The notes: a model not told the origin generated them from the letters alone. Positions 44,624 through 56,341 are shown, numbered from the stretch's first letter. The stretch is 64,000 nucleotides of DNA from Streptomyces rubradiris (GCF_016860525.1 NZ_BNEA01000015.1:2046001-2110000), one strand, 5' to 3'. Made by a program: numbers and translations.

Positions 44624-45766
44624 ATGAGCATCGCGGATGCGCAGGGCGTGCCGGCCGGCCCACGGCACGGGGCGATCAGCCGCAAGACGTTCCTCCGGGC
44701 CGCGACAGGAGCCGTGCTCACCGGCACCTCGGCCCTGGCCTCCGCCCCGGCAGCACAGGGTGCCCAGACCGCGCGATCGCGGGCGGGGGCTCTCCGGGTG
44801 AGGAAGGTCGCCGACCTCACGGGCCCCGGGATCACCACTCGTTTCCGTATGGAGGCCACCGACCTCGGGGTGCCCGTCCGTACGCCCGACGGCCGGCTTC
44901 TGTTCGTCTTCGGTGACACGTTCGAGCACGCGCGAGTCGGCGGCGGCTGGTGGCGCTCGCCCGTCGCCCTTTACGGGGAAGCGGACCCGCTGACCAAGCA
45001 CGTGCGGTGGACCGGCGCGGTCGGCGGGGAACACGCTCAGCAGCTCTGGGCCTACGAACACGACAACCCGCAGTTCTCCACCGTGCTGCCCTCCGACGTG
45101 ATCACCATCGGCGGAACGATCTACCTGCACGTCATGGTGAACAAGACCTACCCCAACGTGGTGTGGACCGAGATCTGGCGCTCGGACGACTCGGGCGCGA
45201 CCTGGACCCACACCGGCGCCAAGTTCCCCGCCGACCTGCACGGCGGTCTGTTCCAGCTGCTCACCTGGGGCCTGGGTGACGACGGGTACGTGTACGTGTA
45301 CTCGACGGGAAACCAGCGCGACAAGCCGATCATCCTGCACCGCGTACCCCGCGGCCGGATCACCGATCCGGGCGCCTACGAGCCGTGGGGCCGGCGCGAC
45401 GGCGCCTGGGGATGGGGGAACCCGCCCACTCCTGTCCTGGAGGGCGGGTTCGGGGAGCTGTGTCTGCGTCCGCTCGGCGGGAAGTGGGTGCTGACCTGGT
45501 TCAATCAGGGCGACTACCGTATCGACGGCATCATCATGGACCACCCCACGTCGAACCTCCACACCGCCCGCCGCGAGACCCTGATCCATGGCGGCGCCTG
45601 GGGCCACGAGGACGACACCCACGTCGCCCAGCTGTACGGCGGCTACATCATCCCGGGCTCGACACTCCAGGACCTCCACCTGTCGGTGAGCCAGTGGAAC
45701 AACGACGGGAAGGTGAATTGGCCGTACCACGTCATGCAGTTCCGTGTGCAAGGCTTCGGCGGCTGA
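44624..45766 (+). CDS. Secreted DUF4185 protein, GH183-like candidate
   Basis: 380 aa: Tat signal (ISRKTFLRAATG), then the DUF4185 five-bladed propeller: TTRFRMEATDLGVPVRTPDGRLLFVFGDTFE, GGGWWRSPVALYG, IYLHVMVNKTYPNVVWTEIWRSDDSGATW and GDDGYVYVYSTG. DUF4185 has recently been linked to family GH183 endo-D-arabinanases acting on mycobacterial arabinan; here that is only a family-level suggestion. The start is ATG 44624, which has AAGGAG five bases upstream; GTG 44618 would be too close. Its 3' end overlaps the convergent WD40 gene by 35 nt. Confidence 0.82.
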   Translation: MSIADAQGVPAGPRHGAISRKTFLRAATGAVLTGTSALASAPAAQGAQTARSRAGALRVRKVADLTGPGITTRFRMEATDLGVPVRTPDGRLLFVFGDTFEHARVGGGWWRSPVALYGEADPLTKHVRWTGAVGGEHAQQLWAYEHDNPQFSTVLPSDVITIGGTIYLHVMVNKTYPNVVWTEIWRSDDSGATWTHTGAKFPADLHGGLFQLLTWGLGDDGYVYVYSTGNQRDKPIILHRVPRGRITDPGAYEPWGRRDGAWGWGNPPTPVLEGGFGELCLRPLGGKWVLTWFNQGDYRIDGIIMDHPTSNLHTARRETLIHGGAWGHEDDTHVAQLYGGYIIPGSTLQDLHLSVSQWNNDGKVNWPYHVMQFRVQGFGG

Positions 45767-48700
45767 GCCAGTGTCCTTCCCGAGCAGGCGTCCTGGCCCC
45801 GGGCGAGCCCCGGCCGACGGCGCTGTGCCCCGCACGCGTCCGGCCGGCGCAGGGCGGACGGTAGCCGAGGCCCGGGAAGTGGCGGGACCACTCGGCGCGG
45901 CTGATGGGGGTGCGGACCTGCTCGCAGGCATGGGCGAGTGTCCAGGACAGGTCCGTGTTCCAGAGGTCCACGGCACCGTCCTGGCTGTGCGTGACGATCG
46001 TGCCGCGCGTCGGGAGAGGAAGAGCGGCGAAGAATCCTCCTGAGGACAGGGCGAGCATGTCCCGTTCGACGGGGTGCGCGAGGTCGGTCGTGTTCCAGAT
46101 CCGCACCGTCCCGTCCCGTGAGGCAGTGACGGCGGTCCGGCCGTCGGGGCCGGCGTAGCCCACGCTGGTGACCACGCTGGTGTGGCCGCTGAGCCTGCCG
46201 CGCATGGGGTGCCTCGCATCGGTCAGGTCCCACAGGCGCGCGGTACCGTCGTCGCTGCCGGAGAGGAGCGAGTGACCGTCCCGGCTGTAGGCGAGCGCGT
46301 CGACGAAGTCCTGGTGGCCACCTCCGAGCACGGTGATCGGTCGCGCATGGCGTGCGTTCCTCACGTCCCACAGGCGGACGGTGCGGTCGTCGGAGCCGGA
46401 GGCCAGTGTCGTGCCGTCGGGGCTGAAAGCTACCGGTTTGACGTTGCCGGTGTGGCCGGTCAGCCGCTTCAGGAAGCGGGGACGGGCCGGGTCGGCCACG
46501 TCCCACAGCCGGACGGTGTCGTCGTAGCTGCCGGTGGCGATCATCCGGCCGTCCGGGCTCACGTCCAGCGAGAAGACGTAATCCTTGTGGCCGGTGGGGA
46601 AAACGGACAACACGCGCGGCCTGCGCAGGTCGGACACATCCCAGAGCCGGATCTCCCCCTTCCAGCCGACGCCGGCCAGAAGGTTCCCCCGCGGGCTGAA
46701 GGTCACCATCGCCAGGCCGACGTCCTCGGCATGGCTGTCGCGGTGGCTCAGGAGGGCGGGGTTCCGTGGGTCTTCGAGGCCCCACAGTTCCAGCCGGTCG
46801 TCGTCGTACGCCACGGCCAGTGTGCGTCCGTCCCGCGTGACGCTCAACGAGTGGACGTGGCTGCTCAGGCGGCGCGACATCACGTTGAACAGGCCGCTGC
46901 GGCTGTGCTTGCCCGGTTTCAGACGGTGGGCGGTCAGTGCGAGCTGGGTGGCGAGCGAGAGGTCCCGGATCCGCAGGTCGGCCGAGGTGTCGACGGCCTT
47001 GAGCGCGACGGCCTGGTTGCGCTGCGCCACGGACATCCGCTGGAAGTGCACGGCGACACCGACGGCCGTCACCGCGCAGACGAGCAGGGCCACGAGAGCC
47101 GCGACGAGTCGGCGCAGACGGCGCAGATGGCGACGGACGCGCAGTGCCTCCGCCTCCTCCGCCCTCACGCTCGCGTCGAGGAAGGCGCGTTCCCGGGCGG
47201 TCAGCACGTCCTCGGGCAGGTCTCGCACAGCGGCCAGGCGCACCCCGCGGTAGAGGCTGTCGGGATGATGGTCCAGCGACTCCCAGATCGCGGTGGCCTC
47301 GGTGAGCGCCCGGTGCAGACGCAGGTGTTCGCGGTCCTCGCCCAGCCAGCGGCCGAGGCGGGGCCAGCAGCCGATCAGTGCCTCGTGGGTGATCTCGACA
47401 CGGTCCCGGTCGACGGTCAGCAGGCGTGCCCGGGTGGCCTGTTCCAGGACATGGGCGACGTCCGACGTGTCGTCGAGTTCTTGGCGCGGCACGCGCCGTT
47501 TGGTGTCCTCGGTGCCCTCACCGAGAGCGATGAGCCGCAGGAAGAGCTGCCGGGCGATCCGCTGCTGGGTGTCGCTCAGACCGGAATAGAGGTCCTCGGC
47601 CGTCTGGGCGAGAGCGCCTTCGAAACCGCCCGCCGCCTGAAAGGCGGCGAGGGTCAAGGCGTTGCCCCGCCGTCGGTGCCAGGTTTCCCGCAGGGCGTGG
47701 GAGAGCAGGGGCAGGGTGCCGGGCCGACCGTGGGCGGCGGTCGTCAGGGCCGCCAGAAGAGCGCCCTCGACGGTCAGCCCGGCACGGGCGGCGGGCCGGA
47801 CGATCGCCGCGCGCAGCTCGTCGACGGTCATCGGCCCGACGGGGACGTGTGCGTCGGCCAGGACATCGACCAGACCGGGGACTCGGGTGCAGTGTGTGTA
47901 GAAGTCGGACCGGACGGCCAGGACGACTCGGCAGCGGCTGTCGGGAGTCTGCGCGGCGTGCAGGAGCGAGGCCACGAAGGCTTCGCGTTCCTCCGCATCA
48001 CCGCACTGGGTGAACACTTCCTCGAACTGGTCGACGACGAGCAGGAGTTCCGGGAGGGATTCCGGTGGGGTTTCCTGTCGGGATTCCGGTCGGGTTTCCT
48101 GTCGGGACTCCGGTCGGGTTTCCGGTGAGCGGGCGAGGATCTGCCGTACCAGGCGGTGCAGCGTGCGCGGCTCCGCCGCGAGATCGGCGCGCAAGGGGCC
48201 CGGAGCGATTCCCGCCCTGGCCGCCAACTGGATCGCGCACTCCTCCAGAGGTTCCGGGCCCGGAGTGAACACCAGGGAGAGGTCCGCCGGGAACCTGGGA
48301 AGCACTCCGGCACGCAGCACGGACGACTTACCTGACCCCGAGGCCCCGAGGAGAACGAGCAACCTCTTCCTCTTCAGGTGGTCGGCCAGCCGGTCGGTGA
48401 GACTCTCCCGCCCGAAGAACACGCCGGCGTCCGCCCGCTGGAACGGTTTCAGGCCCACATAGGGCGCACATCCCGTCTCCTCGCTCCGCTCCGGTGCCGG
48501 GCCCGCGGCGCATTCGGCCGCCGTCCTGCGCCAGATCCGCTCCCATTCCCGCTCGTCACCACCGCAGGCGCGGACATAGGCGAGGGTGACGTCCAGCGTG
48601 GGCAGTTGGCGTCCCCCCGCCGCTCCGGAAAGCGTCGCGATCGAATAGTGCGCCCGGCGCGCGAGGTCCCGGTAGGTCGGGCTGCCCGCCTGTTCCCGCA

Positions 48701-48773
48701 GCTTCCGCAGCTTCGTGGCGAAGTCCAGCAGCGGACCGGCCTCGACATCCAGCGGACGCTCTCGACGTGGCAC
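45732..48773 (-). CDS. HTH-nSTAND1-WD40 signalling protein
   Basis: 1013 aa. Residues 10-75 form an XRE-type helix-turn-helix (LREQAGSPTYRDLARRAHYSIATLS), residues 101-500 an nSTAND1 NTPase (GCAPYVGLKPFQ, GRESL, Walker A GASGSGKS 143-150, Walker B LLLVVDQFEEVF), about 540-565 a membrane helix (VAALVALLVCAVTAVGVAVHF), and 610-960 about seven or eight WD40 blades (SPDGRMIATGSYDDTVRLWD). An ETRPESRQ tandem repeat lies just before Walker B. It probably senses a ligand through WD40 and oligomerises. GTG 48773 with GGAGG upstream. The last 40 residues are unlike WD40 and may be frame-shifted sequence. Confidence 0.9.
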   Translation of the reverse strand: MPRRERPLDVEAGPLLDFATKLRKLREQAGSPTYRDLARRAHYSIATLSGAAGGRQLPTLDVTLAYVRACGGDEREWERIWRRTAAECAAGPAPERSEETGCAPYVGLKPFQRADAGVFFGRESLTDRLADHLKRKRLLVLLGASGSGKSSVLRAGVLPRFPADLSLVFTPGPEPLEECAIQLAARAGIAPGPLRADLAAEPRTLHRLVRQILARSPETRPESRQETRPESRQETPPESLPELLLVVDQFEEVFTQCGDAEEREAFVASLLHAAQTPDSRCRVVLAVRSDFYTHCTRVPGLVDVLADAHVPVGPMTVDELRAAIVRPAARAGLTVEGALLAALTTAAHGRPGTLPLLSHALRETWHRRRGNALTLAAFQAAGGFEGALAQTAEDLYSGLSDTQQRIARQLFLRLIALGEGTEDTKRRVPRQELDDTSDVAHVLEQATRARLLTVDRDRVEITHEALIGCWPRLGRWLGEDREHLRLHRALTEATAIWESLDHHPDSLYRGVRLAAVRDLPEDVLTARERAFLDASVRAEEAEALRVRRHLRRLRRLVAALVALLVCAVTAVGVAVHFQRMSVAQRNQAVALKAVDTSADLRIRDLSLATQLALTAHRLKPGKHSRSGLFNVMSRRLSSHVHSLSVTRDGRTLAVAYDDDRLELWGLEDPRNPALLSHRDSHAEDVGLAMVTFSPRGNLLAGVGWKGEIRLWDVSDLRRPRVLSVFPTGHKDYVFSLDVSPDGRMIATGSYDDTVRLWDVADPARPRFLKRLTGHTGNVKPVAFSPDGTTLASGSDDRTVRLWDVRNARHARPITVLGGGHQDFVDALAYSRDGHSLLSGSDDGTARLWDLTDARHPMRGRLSGHTSVVTSVGYAGPDGRTAVTASRDGTVRIWNTTDLAHPVERDMLALSSGGFFAALPLPTRGTIVTHSQDGAVDLWNTDLSWTLAHACEQVRTPISRAEWSRHFPGLGYRPPCAGRTRAGHSAVGRGSPGARTPAREGHWLSRRSLAHGTA
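48057..48124. repeat. Tandem 24-bp repeats inside the nSTAND gene
   Basis: Nearly three copies of a 24-bp unit starting GGATTCCGGTCGGGTTTCCT (48057-48080, 48081-48104, partial to 48124). They encode the ETRPESRQ octapeptide repeat and may vary in copy number. Confidence 0.85.
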
Positions 48774-49035
48774 CTGCAGAACACCTCCCCCTGTCGGCCG
48801 GGGCGTTGATCACGCGTTTGTTCCGTGCCCTCTCCCCCGCACCTGGATAACGCCCGACGACCGCAGACGGCACGACCGGTACGGCAACCGGCACCCTTCA
48901 CCGGATGGCGCGTACCACGACGCGCGCCGCATGGCCGGCGGCGCCTGGCGAGCGTCCAGGGGTTTCCCGTAAGTTCGAGGGCCGCCCTTTTCCGCCACGC
49001 TGCGGCGGGAGCCGGCCGCCTTGAGGCTCGATGTG

Positions 49036-49122
49036 GTGGTGACGCCCTTGATCGCGCCAAAAAAAGCGTGCGCGAGACACTGCTGCGTCTCTCCCGACTG
49101 GTGATCATTGATGAGGTCGGCG
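49036..49122 (+). pseudogene. IstB-like ATPase fragment (IS21 family)
   Basis: A short in-frame stretch (LDRAKKSVRETLLRLSRLVIIDEVG) resembles the Walker-B segment of IS21-type IstB helper proteins. The similarity is only about 27 residues and stops immediately after; no IS ends are seen. It is a weak call, but the surrounding sequence (48774-49330) has no other gene. Confidence 0.38.
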
Positions 49123-49349
49123 CCTACCAGTCCCGTGGCTTCCAATCGTCGCAGAGCTCCTCATCTCCAAGAGATGGAAGTAGATCGCCTAACGGGCGCG
49201 ATCCCTATGGCGACGGAGGCCCCGTGGTAGTCACCGGAGTCACGACCGGCCAAGGGCGACGGGAAAGCCGTCAACATCGGGGCGAAGGAGGCGAGGTGAT
49301 CGGACACTCGTACGAGGCCGACCCGACCGGGTGGTCCGGCAGTTCACCA

Positions 49350-49830
49350 CCGCGCACCTCTGCGCCCGCGTCACCCACTGCACCGGGTACCGGGGGCGGT
49401 GGCGGCACACGCGGAGGTGTGGGCGGCGCTCGGCGTGGGCGCCGAACCGGCGCTTCCCCTTCAGTACGGCGTCCTCGGTCTGGTCGCGTCGGAGCGCGAG
49501 CAGCGGATGGCGGCCCGGCTCACTGGGGAGCGCCCCGAACTGCCTAGGCACCGGCCCTTGTTCAGCGCCAAGGAAGCCCTCTACAAGGCTTGATACCGGC
49601 CGCCCGCCAGTGGATCGGCACGGCCGCCGTCAAGGTCGCGTTCACAACCGGTGGCCTGCTGACGGCCGAGATCCGTACGGACCGGTCCGCACGTCGCCGC
49701 CCCTGGCGCGGCGACGGCCGGAGGCCGGCCGCGCGGCCCGCCCCGGCGGCGTCGCGGCCCGTCACACGGGCCGTTGGCGCATCGAAGGGGCCTGCTGCTC
49801 ACCGCCGTGGCGGTCCCGGACAGGTATCCG
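49350..49830 (+). pseudogene. Sfp-type 4'-phosphopantetheinyl transferase, multiply frameshifted
   Basis: Four fragments in order, in different frames: ARVTHCTGYRG (49362-49394; motif SxTHCxGYR), a 64-aa piece from 49399 (VGAEPALPLQYGVLGLV, ending LPRHRPLFSAKEALYKA then a stop), a piece from about 49600 (IGTAAVKVAFTTGGLLTAEI) and GLLLTAVAVP near 49795. Together they cover most of an Sfp-like enzyme that loads phosphopantetheine on carrier proteins. Three frameshifts and a premature stop make it inactive. Loss suggests that a natural-product cluster was once here or that it was made redundant. Confidence 0.75.
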
Positions 49831-50019
49831 GTGGGGGCGGGAGCGCGGGTCCGCGTGGCCGTGGAGGGCGAGGACGCGGCTGCCGTCACCGCCGGGACCC
49901 CCGCGAGGGCTCCGGGCGCGGTCCGGTGACCACCCCGAAGAGCCGCCGCCGGGCCGCGCCCCGGTCCCCACCCCGCCCCCCTCGGCTCACCGGACCGGAG
50001 TCCCACGGCCGGACACGCC

Positions 50020-51036
50020 TCAGGTTCCGAGGACCACTGTCCGCCTGTCCGAGCCGGCGGTCAGGATCTCCTCGGACCGCTTGCCCCGGCGGAACTCCCG
50101 TGGGCTGACGCCTCGTTCCCGCTTGAACGCGGCGCTCAGTGCGAACGGCCCCGAATAACCCACCCGCTGGGCGATGCTGGCGACGGACAGGTCCTGGTCG
50201 CGCAGCAGTTCGGAGGCGAGCGTCAGCCGCCATCCGGTCAGGTAGGACATCGGCGGCTCGCCGACGAGTTTGGTGAAGCGCCGGGCCAGCACCGCCCGGG
50301 AGACCCCGACGGAGGCGGCGAGCGAGGCGACCGTCCACGACTGGCTGGGCCGTTCGTGCAGCAGCCGCAGCGCCCGTCCCACCACCGGGTCGCTCTGCGC
50401 CCGGAACCAGAGCGGCGCGCCCGTGCCCGGTTCCATGAGCCAGGACCGCAGGACGTTGATGAGCAGCAGGTCGAGCAACCGGTCGAGGACGACCTCCTGA
50501 CCGATGTCCTCCTTGTCCACCTCAGCGGCCAGCATGCCGATCAGCGGGGTCCGTGCGGCCGCGGCGGGCTGGACGAGCAGCGCGGGCAGGCCGGCGAGCA
50601 GTCTGCGCCCTACCTCGTTGGGCGCCTGGTAGGTGCCGCTGAGCAGCACGGTCGACCCGGTGCGGTGCGGCTCGCCCCAGGTGCGCACTCCCAAGAACAT
50701 CGCCTCGGTGACATCCTCACCGTCAATGGTGTTGCAGCGCTGCTCGGGGTCGACGGTGATGCCCGGGGGCGTCGACGGGTCGTCGACGAGCGTGTACGGC
50801 TCGGGGCCACGCACGACCGCCACGTCCCCCGCCGCGATCCGCACCGGGTCGGCCCCCTCGCGGAGCACCCATGCCGAGCCGTGCAGCATGGTGACCAGCG
50901 ACAGGGGCGCGCGGTCCTCGATGCGCAGTCCCCATGGTGGGCTGAAGACCGATTTCAGCAGAAAGGCGCCCCGCGCCTTGGGGCTTTCCAGCAGACCGCT
51001 GAGCGTGTCCACAACCTTCACCTCGCACCGTCTCAC
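50020..51036 (-). CDS. AraC-family transcriptional regulator
   Basis: 338 aa. N-terminal cupin-type sensor (AraC-binding-like domain: PLSLVTMLHGSAWVLREGADPVRIAAGDVAVVRGPEPYTL) and C-terminal two-HTH AraC domain (WTVASLAASVGVSRAVLARRFTKLVGEPPMSYLTGWRLTLASELL; SVASIAQRVGYSGPFALSAAFKRERGVSPREFRR). The GTG at 51036 has GAGGAA upstream and overlaps the DUF1772 stop by 4 nt. Likely regulates the operon or the neighbouring NmrA-like gene. Confidence 0.9.
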   Translation of the reverse strand: MRRCEVKVVDTLSGLLESPKARGAFLLKSVFSPPWGLRIEDRAPLSLVTMLHGSAWVLREGADPVRIAAGDVAVVRGPEPYTLVDDPSTPPGITVDPEQRCNTIDGEDVTEAMFLGVRTWGEPHRTGSTVLLSGTYQAPNEVGRRLLAGLPALLVQPAAAARTPLIGMLAAEVDKEDIGQEVVLDRLLDLLLINVLRSWLMEPGTGAPLWFRAQSDPVVGRALRLLHERPSQSWTVASLAASVGVSRAVLARRFTKLVGEPPMSYLTGWRLTLASELLRDQDLSVASIAQRVGYSGPFALSAAFKRERGVSPREFRRGKRSEEILTAGSDRRTVVLGT

Positions 51037-51632
51037 CGTCGTTCCTCGCGGGGCGCGTTCGGCCCCGGCCGTGCCTCTCCCGCCCCGTGAAGCCGCGCCG
51101 CCGGGCGGCGCGGCGCCGTGCCACCCAGCAGTGTGAGAGCGCCCAGGCAGGCTGCCGTACGGACCGCGTTGGCCCGGCGCCAGGGGCTCTCGTATGCCTT
51201 CCTGGCCGCGGCCAGGGCGGCGGCCGACGTGCCGGAGGCGGTGCGCAGCCGGCGGTTCAGGGGCAGGTTGACGCAGATCGTCACCACGACGCTGAGGCCG
51301 TACAGCACCGCGGCGGCCCGGGCCCGCCGGGCGGCGTCGCTCCGGTGCGCGCGGGCGAGTCTGCGAGCGGCCGCGCCGGTCGCCATGAACACACCGAGGA
51401 AGAGTGCCCCAAAGGCGGCGTCGTCGTCCAGGGCATCATTGACCCGGCGCATCACGGCGACGAATCTCTCGTCCTCGCGGCGCGCGAGGACGGGCATCAC
51501 GCCGACGTCGAACGCGAGGTAGAGACCGGCCATCACGCCGGTGCCGAGGATGGCAGCGACGAGCACGGGGTCCTCACGAAGGTGGCGGGGCAGCGCGTTC
51601 ACACCCTTGCCTCCCCGCAGCAGCCCGTCCAT
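51033..51632 (-). CDS. DUF1772 (anthrone-oxygenase-like) membrane protein
   Basis: 199 aa with four membrane helices: VLVAAILGTGVMAGLYLAFDVGVMPVL, FGALFLGVFMATGAAA, AAAVLYGLSVVVTICVNLPLNRRL and ANAVRTAACLGALTLL. The residue pattern with NLPLNRRL and the ESPWRRANAVRT segment is typical of DUF1772 proteins; some fungal members oxidise anthrones. ATG 51632 with AGAGGGA; the longer frame is spurious. It is the first gene of a two-gene operon with the AraC regulator. Confidence 0.82.
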   Translation of the reverse strand: MDGLLRGGKGVNALPRHLREDPVLVAAILGTGVMAGLYLAFDVGVMPVLARREDERFVAVMRRVNDALDDDAAFGALFLGVFMATGAAARRLARAHRSDAARRARAAAVLYGLSVVVTICVNLPLNRRLRTASGTSAAALAAARKAYESPWRRANAVRTAACLGALTLLGGTAPRRPAARLHGAGEARPGPNAPREERR

Positions 51633-51772
51633 CGCGTCCCTCTCTTCTCCGGCCCCCGGTGCTCCGCCGCCGGGGCGCCTGGCTTGGTCGGTCTGTGGCG
51701 CTACACGGTCGGTGCGGTGTCCGCCGACCGGGTAGCCCGGTCCGGCGGACACCGCTGCGGGACACCGTTTCG

Positions 51773-52600
51773 TCAGACGTCCCAGACGCCCGTGGCCGCG
51801 GCCTCCTTGGCGTAGTCCGCGAAGTCCTTGGGCTCCCGCCCGAGCGCTTCCCTGACGCCGTGCACGAGGTTGGCGTTGCGGCCGTCGACGATGAGGGTGA
51901 AAAGGTCCGCGAACTCCTCCGGCTCGCCCAGCTCGCGCAGCGCCGCACGGTAGTCGTCGGCGCTGACCGGGGTGTAGGTGATGGTCCGGCCGGTGGCCGC
52001 CGACAGCTCGCGGGCCACGTCGTGGAAGCTCAGCAGTCGCGGGCCGGACAGCTCGTAGGTCTTGCCGATGTGCCGGTCGTCGGTGAGGGCGGCGACCACC
52101 ACGTCGGCGATGTCGTCGGTGTCGACGAACGGCTCGACGGCGTCGCCGGTGGGGAGCGCCAGTTCGCCCGAGCGGACCGGGTCGAGGAAGAAGCTCTCGC
52201 TGAAGTTCTGGTGGAACCAGTTGGCGCGTACGACGGTCCAGTCGCAGCCGGACGCCTTGAGGCCGTCCTCGCCGGCGACGGCGCCCTCCTCGCCCCGGCC
52301 GGAGAGCAGCACCAGGCGGCGGACGCCCCGCTCCACGGCGAACGCGGCGAACCGCTCGACGGCTTCCTTCGCGCCGGGGAAGGCGAGGTCCGGATAGTAG
52401 GTCACGTAGGCGGCCGAGACCCCGTCGAGCGCGGCCTCCCAGGTGCTCTCGTCCTCCCAGACGAAGGGGGTCTCGCTGCTGCGCGAGCCGCTCCGGGCCG
52501 GGCGGCCGAGTCCCTGTAAACGCTCGACGACACGCCGTCCGGTCTTACCGGTGCCGCCGATGACGAGGATGGGCGCGGTGTTCTGTCCTTGAGTGGTCAC
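51773..52600 (-). CDS. NAD(P)H-binding NmrA-like / atypical SDR protein
   Basis: 275 aa. PILVIGGTGKTGRRVVERL is the GxxGxxG cofactor site; LVLLSGRGEEGAV, WTVVRANWFHQNFSE and YELSGPRLLSFHDVARELSAATGR are typical of NmrA / quinone-reductase-like atypical SDRs. It may reduce a quinone or sense redox state. GTG 52600 begins the homology; no strong ribosome site. Downstream of it (51633-51772) is a short gap before the DUF1772 gene. Confidence 0.87.
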   Translation of the reverse strand: MTTQGQNTAPILVIGGTGKTGRRVVERLQGLGRPARSGSRSSETPFVWEDESTWEAALDGVSAAYVTYYPDLAFPGAKEAVERFAAFAVERGVRRLVLLSGRGEEGAVAGEDGLKASGCDWTVVRANWFHQNFSESFFLDPVRSGELALPTGDAVEPFVDTDDIADVVVAALTDDRHIGKTYELSGPRLLSFHDVARELSAATGRTITYTPVSADDYRAALRELGEPEEFADLFTLIVDGRNANLVHGVREALGREPKDFADYAKEAAATGVWDV

Positions 52601-52863
52601 GACTTCATCAAAGTCTGCGCGCGGCAGACGGTACATGGCTCACCGGCTCGCATTCATACGCGATCGTCTCGATTCGCGAGCGCGAGACGCAGGTCCGCAC
52701 GACCCCGGCCCGGGGCGCTCGACACCGGAAGGGGTTCGCCCCGGAGCGTCTGCCGGAGGTTCAACGGAGGAGGGCCGCAGCCGCAAGGACGACGGCGGCA
52801 TCCGGGGGAAGTGCGCGCGGATTATTGACAGTTGCCGCACGCGCTGGCTTCATGAACCAGTGA

Positions 52864-55398
<2,535 letters not shown>

Positions 55399-55421
55399 GC
55401 GGTGGTCGGTTGACGACGCGT

Positions 55422-55463
55422 GGTCATGGCAGCACAAGGACGACCAGGCCGGCTGCCATGACC
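55422..55463. terminator. Terminator after the GH9 cellulase
   Basis: Perfect 12-nt arms GGTCATGGCAGC (55422-55433) and GCTGCCATGACC (55452-55463), 24 nt after the stop codon. Confidence 0.8.
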
Positions 55464-55578
55464 GAGGCCAGAAGACCGCCTGAACAGCGGCGCTACGCAC
55501 CTCCTGGTGGCCGGCCGCGGCAGGCACCCCTGGCCCCGGCATCACCCGGAAGCGGGGACACGATCACGGACCGCCTTC

Positions 55579-55800
55579 TCAGGGGTTCTTGACGGTGATG
55601 TCCCCGTTGCTGCTCTTCAGCCCGAGCCGGTACTTACCCGACGGATCGTCGGAGACGCCGATGGCCTTGTCGCCCTTGTTCGTGTCCGCCGTCACCTGAT
55701 AGTCGGCCTCCGGCAGGGTCAGGGCGCTTCACCTCCAACGCGCCGGAGACGCCGTTCATCTCAATGCGGCCGGAACTCGTGGTCACCTTCACCGCCCCCA
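55579..55800 (-). pseudogene. DUF4097-type protein, frameshifted 3' fragment
   Basis: Reading the minus strand: GAVKVTTSSGRIEMNGVSGALEVK lies in one frame and LTLPEADYQVTADTNKGDKAIGVSDDPSGKYRLGLKSSNGDITVKNP (then stop) in another, with a one- to two-base slip between. Both are the beta-helix repeats of DUF4097 proteins. The 5' part of the gene is absent, so it is a decayed remnant. Confidence 0.7.
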
Positions 55801-55992
55801 CCCTGGTCAGGTGGATCGGGCCCTGACGAGGGTCGGCCGCACGTCAGCGCCCTGCCATCGGGCAGGGAAGCATCCTCGATAAGCGGCCCGTCCCCAAGGT
55901 TCCGAGTGAACGGCTGCGGCAGTCGGGCCAGGGCGGATACGGTGGCTTCTGTACACGCTGACCCACGACAAAGTGGCCCAAACACTGCGTGA

Positions 55993-56257
55993 CGGATCCT
56001 CGTGCATGCGAGGGTGGCCCCCGAGATCGTCTTTCTTGGGGCGTGCCGAATTCATGATCCCCGCGCATGCGGGGGTGATCCCGACCGCACGGTCATCGCC
56101 AGGCAGGACGGATGGTGGCCCCGCAGGTGCGGGGACGGTTCCCCCTGGGTCACCAAGCGTTTTTCTCGGCCACCTCAGCCCCCGCGCGGGGTGGCCCGTT
56201 CCGAGATGAGCGTCCGCAGCGCGGCCTGCCCGGTCCCTGCGGATGCGGGGCTTCTCA
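55993..56257. CRISPR. Degenerate five-repeat CRISPR array, type I-E-like
   Basis: Repeats at 55993-56020, 56054-56081, 56114-56141, 56175-56197 (with a 5-nt deletion) and 56230-56257, each with a core of the form TCCCCGCGCATGCGGGG. Spacers are 56021-56053, 56082-56113, 56142-56174 and 56198-56229, giving lengths 33, 32, 33 and 32, exactly the type I-E pattern. Repeats differ at many positions and no cas genes are in the window, so the array is decayed or an orphan. No clear further repeat is seen on either side. Confidence 0.75.
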
Positions 56258-56341
56258 ACCCCGAGGTGAGATCGCTTGGTGACAACGAATTTCAGGAGAG
56301 CGCGTGAACAGCGACGCGAACACCTGATGCTCCATCAGGAC

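Noticed and set aside
55860..55960. Extra CRISPR repeats to the left of the five called
   Set aside because: An ATCCTCG block at 55872 is about two periods away, but the intervening expected repeat is absent and the rest of the unit does not match.
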